From Streptomyces sennicomposti (lineage in GTDB: Bacteria > Actinomycetota > Actinomycetes > Streptomycetales > Streptomycetaceae), in contig NZ_JAIOAB010000005.1 of assembly GCF_019890635.1 (NCBI RefSeq), positions 124,001 through 188,000 on the forward strand: a stretch of 64,000 bases of DNA, read 5' to 3'. The number at the start of each line of letters is the position of its first letter. The stretch's first letter is position 1. The notes below the pieces were generated by a model, which ran no database searches, was not told where the DNA came from, and was given only the letters and a program-made list of their open reading frames with translations. The position numbers and the translations under genes are program-made. Shown piece by piece: positions 60,245 through 64,000 of this stretch.

Positions 60245-61225
60245 GTGAGGATCTTCGGCAAGGGACGGCACCGGCCCTCCGCCTCCTGGCGGCAGGCCAC
60301 CGACCGCGCGTTCACCCTGATCGGCGACGGCCGGTACGAGGACGCGGGCGCTCTGCTGACGCGCGCCGCCGACCTGGAACCCTGGCTGTCGGAGTCCTGG
60401 TTCAACCTCGCCCTGCTGCACAAGTTCCGGCACGACTGGGAACAGGCCAGGGCGGCCGGGCTGCGGGCCGTGGCGCTGCTGGAGAAGGAGACCGGCGCGC
60501 CCGACTGGTGGAACGTCGGCATCGCCGCCACCGCGTTGCAGGACTGGCCGCTGGCCCGGCGGGCCTGGCAGGCCTACGGCCTGAAGGTGCCCGGCGGCGC
60601 GACCGCCGCGGGCGAGCCGCTGGGCATGGAGCTGGGCAGCGCGGCGGTGCGGCTGTCGCCGGAGGGCGAGGCCGAGGTGGTGTGGGGCCGGCGGCTCGAC
60701 CCCGCCCGGATCGAGGTGCTGTCCATCCCGCTGCCGTCCTCCGGGCGGCGCTGGGGCGAGGTCGTGCTGCACGACGGCGTGCCGCACGGCGAGCGGACCA
60801 CCGCCGCCGGGCACAGCTACCCGGTCTTCGACGAGATCGAGCTGTGGGCGCCCTCGCCGGTGCCCACCTGGGTGGTGCTGCTGGAGGCGGCCACCGAGTC
60901 CGACCGGGACGCCCTGGAGCAGCTCGCCGCCGACGCCGGGTTCGCCGCCGAGGACTGGTCGTCCTCCGTCCGGCTGCTGTGCCGGACGTGCTCGGAGTCG
61001 CGGATGCCGTCCGACGAGGGCGACGGCGTGCACCTGGACCCGCACGACCACAGCGAGCCGGGGCATCCCGGACCGCTGGGCCATCGCACCGACGGGCAGC
61101 TGTGGGTGCCCGAACGGGAGTGCGGGGTGGCCGCGCCGGCGTCCCTGGTCAGGGGGCTGCTGGACGGCTGGGTGGCGGACAGCCCGGACTCGCGGGACTG
61201 GCGGGACCTGGAAGAGGTCTGCTGA
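60245..61225 (+). CDS. TPR-containing protein of unknown function
   Basis: 326 residues from GTG 60245 (GGCAGGA upstream). Residues 10-130 hold TPR-like helices: [60 protein letters not shown]. The second half is a separate beta-rich domain with [36 protein letters not shown] and [12 protein letters not shown]. No enzyme motif is seen. It lies 60 bp before peptide deformylase in the same direction and may be co-transcribed with it. Confidence 0.82.
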   Translation: MRIFGKGRHRPSASWRQATDRAFTLIGDGRYEDAGALLTRAADLEPWLSESWFNLALLHKFRHDWEQARAAGLRAVALLEKETGAPDWWNVGIAATALQDWPLARRAWQAYGLKVPGGATAAGEPLGMELGSAAVRLSPEGEAEVVWGRRLDPARIEVLSIPLPSSGRRWGEVVLHDGVPHGERTTAAGHSYPVFDEIELWAPSPVPTWVVLLEAATESDRDALEQLAADAGFAAEDWSSSVRLLCRTCSESRMPSDEGDGVHLDPHDHSEPGHPGPLGHRTDGQLWVPERECGVAAPASLVRGLLDGWVADSPDSRDWRDLEEVC

Positions 61226-61284
61226 GGATTCCCCGTACTCTTATTCGGCATCAGTCATCCCAGGAAGGCAGGCGTACGTCGGTC

Positions 61285-61935
61285 ATGGCGCAGCAGGACA
61301 CCGAACAGCAGCACGCGGGCGTGCTCCCCGTCGACGACGAGGGCTGGGTCGTCGACACGGAGGACTGCGAGGAGCGCGAGGCGGCCTGGCGCGAGCGCGG
61401 CGCCTCGCGGCCGATCACGGTCGTCGGCAACCCCGTCCTGCACAAGGAGTGCAAGGACGTCACCGAGTTCGGCGAGGAGCTGCAGCAGCTGGTCGCGGAC
61501 ATGTTCGCCAGCCAGCGCACCGCCGAGGGCGTGGGCCTGGCCGCCAACCAGATCGGCGTGGATCTGAAGGTCTTCGTCTACGACTGCATGGACGACGAGG
61601 GCGTCCGGCACGTCGGCGTGGTCTGCAACCCGAAGCTCGTCGAGCTGCCCGCCGACCGGCGCCGGCTGGACGACAGCAACGAGGGCTGCCTGTCCGTGCC
61701 GACCGCCTACGCTCCGCTGGCCCGCCCCGACTACGCCGAGGTGACCGGCCAGGACGAGCGGGGCAACGCGATCAAGGTGCGCGGCACCGGCTACTTCGCA
61801 CGCTGTTTGCAGCACGAGACCGACCATCTGTACGGGCAGCTGTACATCGACCGGCTCTCCAAGCGCGAGCGCAAGGACGCGCTGCGGCAGATGGCCGAGA
61901 ACGAGCCGCGCTACCCCGTGGTCGCCAACGACTGA
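61285..61935 (+). CDS. def: Peptide deformylase
   Basis: 216 residues from ATG 61285. The three signature motifs are intact: [10 protein letters not shown] (motif 1), NEGCLSVPT (motif 2 with metal Cys) and [11 protein letters not shown] (motif 3, HExxH). The enzyme removes the formyl group from nascent proteins. A 40-residue N-terminal extension with an acidic stretch ([17 protein letters not shown]) precedes the core, longer than in E. coli. A 14-bp stem terminator follows. Confidence 0.95.
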   Translation: MAQQDTEQQHAGVLPVDDEGWVVDTEDCEEREAAWRERGASRPITVVGNPVLHKECKDVTEFGEELQQLVADMFASQRTAEGVGLAANQIGVDLKVFVYDCMDDEGVRHVGVVCNPKLVELPADRRRLDDSNEGCLSVPTAYAPLARPDYAEVTGQDERGNAIKVRGTGYFARCLQHETDHLYGQLYIDRLSKRERKDALRQMAENEPRYPVVAND

Positions 61936-61973
61936 TCCCCGCACGGCGGTCGGGGCACGAGTGACCCCGGTGA

Positions 61974-62007
61974 ACGGCGCCTGACCGGACGGACGGTCAG
62001 GCGCCGT
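61974..62007 (+). terminator. Terminator after peptide deformylase
   Basis: ACGGCGCCTGACCG-gacgga-CGGTCAGGCGCCGT, perfect 14-bp arms, 38 bp after the def stop. Confidence 0.85.
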
Positions 62008-62109
62008 ACTCATGTGCCGCCCCTGTTCGATCCTTTGTGCGCATTCGTCGAATCAAATCAGTCACACAAGGGGATATTCTCGGCATCCCCGACGATGGGC
62101 GGGCCAAAT

Positions 62110-62124
62110 CCGTTCCCAGAACGG
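62110..62124. promoter_or_regulatory. Palindrome in the terpene synthase upstream region
   Basis: CCGTTC-cca-GAACGG (62110-62124) is a perfect operator-like dyad about 97 bp before the synthase start. Just upstream, 62045-62080 is unusually AT-rich for this DNA (AATCAAATCAGTCACACAAG, GATATTC) and probably holds the promoter. Confidence 0.4.
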
Positions 62125-62220
62125 TCAGTTGTGGTGCTGAATGGGAGGACGGGGATACAGGACGGCGTGCGCCGGGCACAGCAGGGGGCGGGCGCCGCCG
62201 GCGGCTGAGAGGGGTTGTTC

Positions 62221-63306
62221 GTGCCGGCTTTCCCATACAGCACAACATCGACATCCACGGCGGTCGCGGTACCGCCGTCCCTGGCGCTCCCGGTGATCGA
62301 GGCCGAGTTTCCCAGGCGGCTGCACGCCTATTGGCCCCGGCTCCAGGAGAACACCCGCGGCTGGCTGCTGGAAATGCGGCTCATGCCCGCGGACAAGGTG
62401 GAGCAGCACGCCGACGGCCTGCGCTACACCGACCTCATGGCGGGCTACTACCTCGGCGCCCCGGACGAGGTCCTCCAGGCCATCGCCGACTACAGCGCGT
62501 GGTTCTTCGTCTGGGACGACCGGCACGACCGCGACATCGTCCACGGCCGGCCCGTCGCCTGGCGGCGGCTGCGCCGCGCGCTGCACACGGCGCTCGACTC
62601 GCCCCGGGACCATCTGCACCACCCGGACACCCTGGTCGCGGCCTTCGCGGACAGCGTGCTGCGGCTGTACGGCTTCCTGCCGGCGACCTGGAACGCCCGC
62701 TTCGCCCGGCACTTCCACGCGGTGATCGAGGCCTACGACCGCGAGTTCCACAACCGCACCGAGGGCGTCGTGCCCACGGTCGAGGAGTACCTGGCGCTGC
62801 GCCGGCTCACCTTCGCGCACTGGATCTGGACCGATCTGCTGGAGCCGAGCGCGGGCCTCGAACTCCCCGACGCCGTCCGGAAGAACCCCGCCTACCGGCG
62901 CCCGGCACTCCTCAGCCAGGAATTCGCCGCCTGGTACAACGACCTGTGCTCACTGCCCAAGGAAATCGCGGGCGACGAGGTCCACAACCTCGGCATAAGT
63001 CTTGTCAAACACGAGGGGCTGAGCCTGGAGGAGGCGATAGCGGAACTCCGCCGCCGGGTCGAGGGATGCATTTCCGAATTCCTTGTCGCGGAGCAGGAGG
63101 CGTTACGCTTCGCGGACTGTCTGGCAGACGGCACGGTACGCGGAAAGGAAATCGGCGCGGCCGTGCTGTCCTGTGTCGCGAACATGCGGAACTGGTTCAG
63201 TTCCGTCTACTGGTTCCACCACGAGTCCGGCCGGTACATGGTCGACAGCTGGGACGACCGGTCCACACCCCCGTACGTCAGCAACGAAACGGCAGGTGAG
63301 AAATGA
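62221..63306 (+). CDS. Epi-isozizaene synthase
   Basis: 361 residues from GTG 62221, equal in length to the S. coelicolor enzyme as I remember it. Class I terpene synthase motifs: the Asp-rich [11 protein letters not shown] and the NSE-type [15 protein letters not shown], plus [16 protein letters not shown] at the C-terminus. The enzyme cyclises farnesyl diphosphate to (+)-epi-isozizaene, the precursor of the sesquiterpene antibiotic albaflavenone. The overlap (ATGA) with the CYP170 gene is the known arrangement of this two-gene pathway. GAGAGGGG precedes the start. Confidence 0.94.
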   Translation: MPAFPYSTTSTSTAVAVPPSLALPVIEAEFPRRLHAYWPRLQENTRGWLLEMRLMPADKVEQHADGLRYTDLMAGYYLGAPDEVLQAIADYSAWFFVWDDRHDRDIVHGRPVAWRRLRRALHTALDSPRDHLHHPDTLVAAFADSVLRLYGFLPATWNARFARHFHAVIEAYDREFHNRTEGVVPTVEEYLALRRLTFAHWIWTDLLEPSAGLELPDAVRKNPAYRRPALLSQEFAAWYNDLCSLPKEIAGDEVHNLGISLVKHEGLSLEEAIAELRRRVEGCISEFLVAEQEALRFADCLADGTVRGKEIGAAVLSCVANMRNWFSSVYWFHHESGRYMVDSWDDRSTPPYVSNETAGEK

Positions 63307-64000
63307 CCGTCGAATCGGTCAAACCCGAGGACCGGCGCCGGGCGGACGGGCGCCCGCCCGAGCCGCCGGTGGCGGCGGGAGGGATCCCCTTCCTCGGCCA
63401 CGGACTGAAACTGGCCCGCGACCCGCTGGCCTTCCTGACCGGGCTGCGCGACCACGGTGACGTCGTCCGCCTCCGGCTCGGCCCCAAGACGCTCTACGCC
63501 GTCACCGCGCCCGCCCTCACCGGGGCGCTGGCGCTCAACCCCGACTTCATCGTCGCCGGCCCGCTGTGGGAGTCCCTCGGCGACCTGCTCGGCAAGGAGG
63601 GCGTGGCCACCGCCAACGGCCCGCTCCACCGCCGCCAGCGGCGCACCATCCAGCCCGCCTTCCGGCTCGACGCGATCCCCGCCTACGGGCCGATCATGAC
63701 CGAGGAGGCGCACGCGCTGGTGGAGCGCTGGGGCCGGGCCGACGTCCTCGACGTCACCACCGAGTCCTTCCGGGCGGCCGTCCGCGTCGCCGCCCGCTGC
63801 CTGATGCGCGGCAGCTACATGGACGACCGCGCCGAGCGCATCTGCGCGGCGCTGGCCACCCTGTTCAGCGGCATGTACCAGCGCATGGTCGTCCCGCTCG
63901 GCCCGCTCTACAAGCTCCCGCTGCGCTCGAACCTCGAATTCAACCGGGCATTGGCCGATTTCCATCTCCTGGTGGACGAGATCGTCGCCGACCGCCGGGC
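63303..64000 (+). CDS. Cytochrome P450 CYP170-type, 5' part
   Basis: The ATG overlaps the terpene synthase stop; 232 codons are seen before the window ends. The N-terminal P450 region is clear: [51 protein letters not shown] (helix C) and a later [12 protein letters not shown]. The haem-binding cysteine lies outside. By position it is the partner that oxidises epi-isozizaene through albaflavenols to albaflavenone; CYP170A1 of S. coelicolor is also reported to have a second, farnesene-synthase activity. That second site cannot be judged from this part. Confidence 0.9.
   Translation, partial: MTVESVKPEDRRRADGRPPEPPVAAGGIPFLGHGLKLARDPLAFLTGLRDHGDVVRLRLGPKTLYAVTAPALTGALALNPDFIVAGPLWESLGDLLGKEGVATANGPLHRRQRRTIQPAFRLDAIPAYGPIMTEEAHALVERWGRADVLDVTTESFRAAVRVAARCLMRGSYMDDRAERICAALATLFSGMYQRMVVPLGPLYKLPLRSNLEFNRALADFHLLVDEIVADRR

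Overview
The window is chromosomal DNA from a Streptomyces or very close actinomycete. GC is very high with strong GC3 bias, and many genes start with GTG or overlap the previous stop by 4 bp (ATGA/GTGA). Marker genes include wblC/whiB7, sigR-rsrA, mycoredoxin, an initiator tRNA, AdnAB, UvrD2 and an epi-isozizaene synthase/CYP170 pair. From memory the gene order resembles the conserved core of the S. coelicolor chromosome around SCO5178 to SCO5223; this was not checked. I saw no prophage, insertion sequence, plasmid gene or CRISPR array. Almost all long antisense open frames are GC-skew shadows.

Layout. 1-429: 3' end of an oligopeptide ABC ATPase. 694-5945: a tightly coupled operon with a PelF-like glycosyltransferase, a polytopic membrane protein, a low-complexity ORF, a PelX-like epimerase and a spherulin-4-like protein, which looks like a reduced Pel-type polysaccharide locus. 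6009-7187: moeZ. 7281-11867 (minus): a secreted S33 peptidase and a flippase-like membrane protein with a kinase-like middle. 12054-25270: a genome-maintenance block (alkyltransferase-like protein, adnA, adnB, then M20 peptidase, nudC and mycoredoxin, then uvrD2). 25284-26622: wblC with a long leader holding an upstream ORF and an attenuator, plus a coupled small gene. 26764-30627: a zinc-ribbon protein, an AarF-type kinase, an orphan ThiF-like protein and a YgjP-like metallopeptidase. 30757-33956: a TerD-AIM24 fusion followed by two AIM24 proteins. 34066-40218: Nudix, zincin-like protein, SDR, moaE, a YlbL/Lon-like protease and a PPA1309 protein. 40394-45693: a UPF0182 membrane protein, a Sel1/TPR protein and tRNA-fMet. 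45820-53255: Fur-type regulator and catalase, CBS protein, hisN, TetR, SugE-like exporter, rsgA and aroA. 53540-61935: M50 protease, SRAP protein, hydrolase, sigR-rsrA, two HD-domain membrane proteins, a TPR protein and peptide deformylase. 62221-64000: epi-isozizaene synthase and the start of its CYP170 partner (albaflavenone pathway).

Themes. Stress circuits are prominent. A sigma-R type promoter (GGAAT-N18-GTT) precedes both mycoredoxin and sigR itself, and a GGAAC-N18-GTT variant precedes the UPF0182 gene. The catalase promoter carries a dyad that could be the operator for the divergent Fur-family regulator. The wblC leader combines an AT-rich box next to the -35, a 107-codon upstream ORF and a strong terminator, as expected for ribosome-dependent attenuation. 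Most convergent gene pairs are separated by perfect GC-rich hairpins without long U-tracts, as is usual in Streptomyces.
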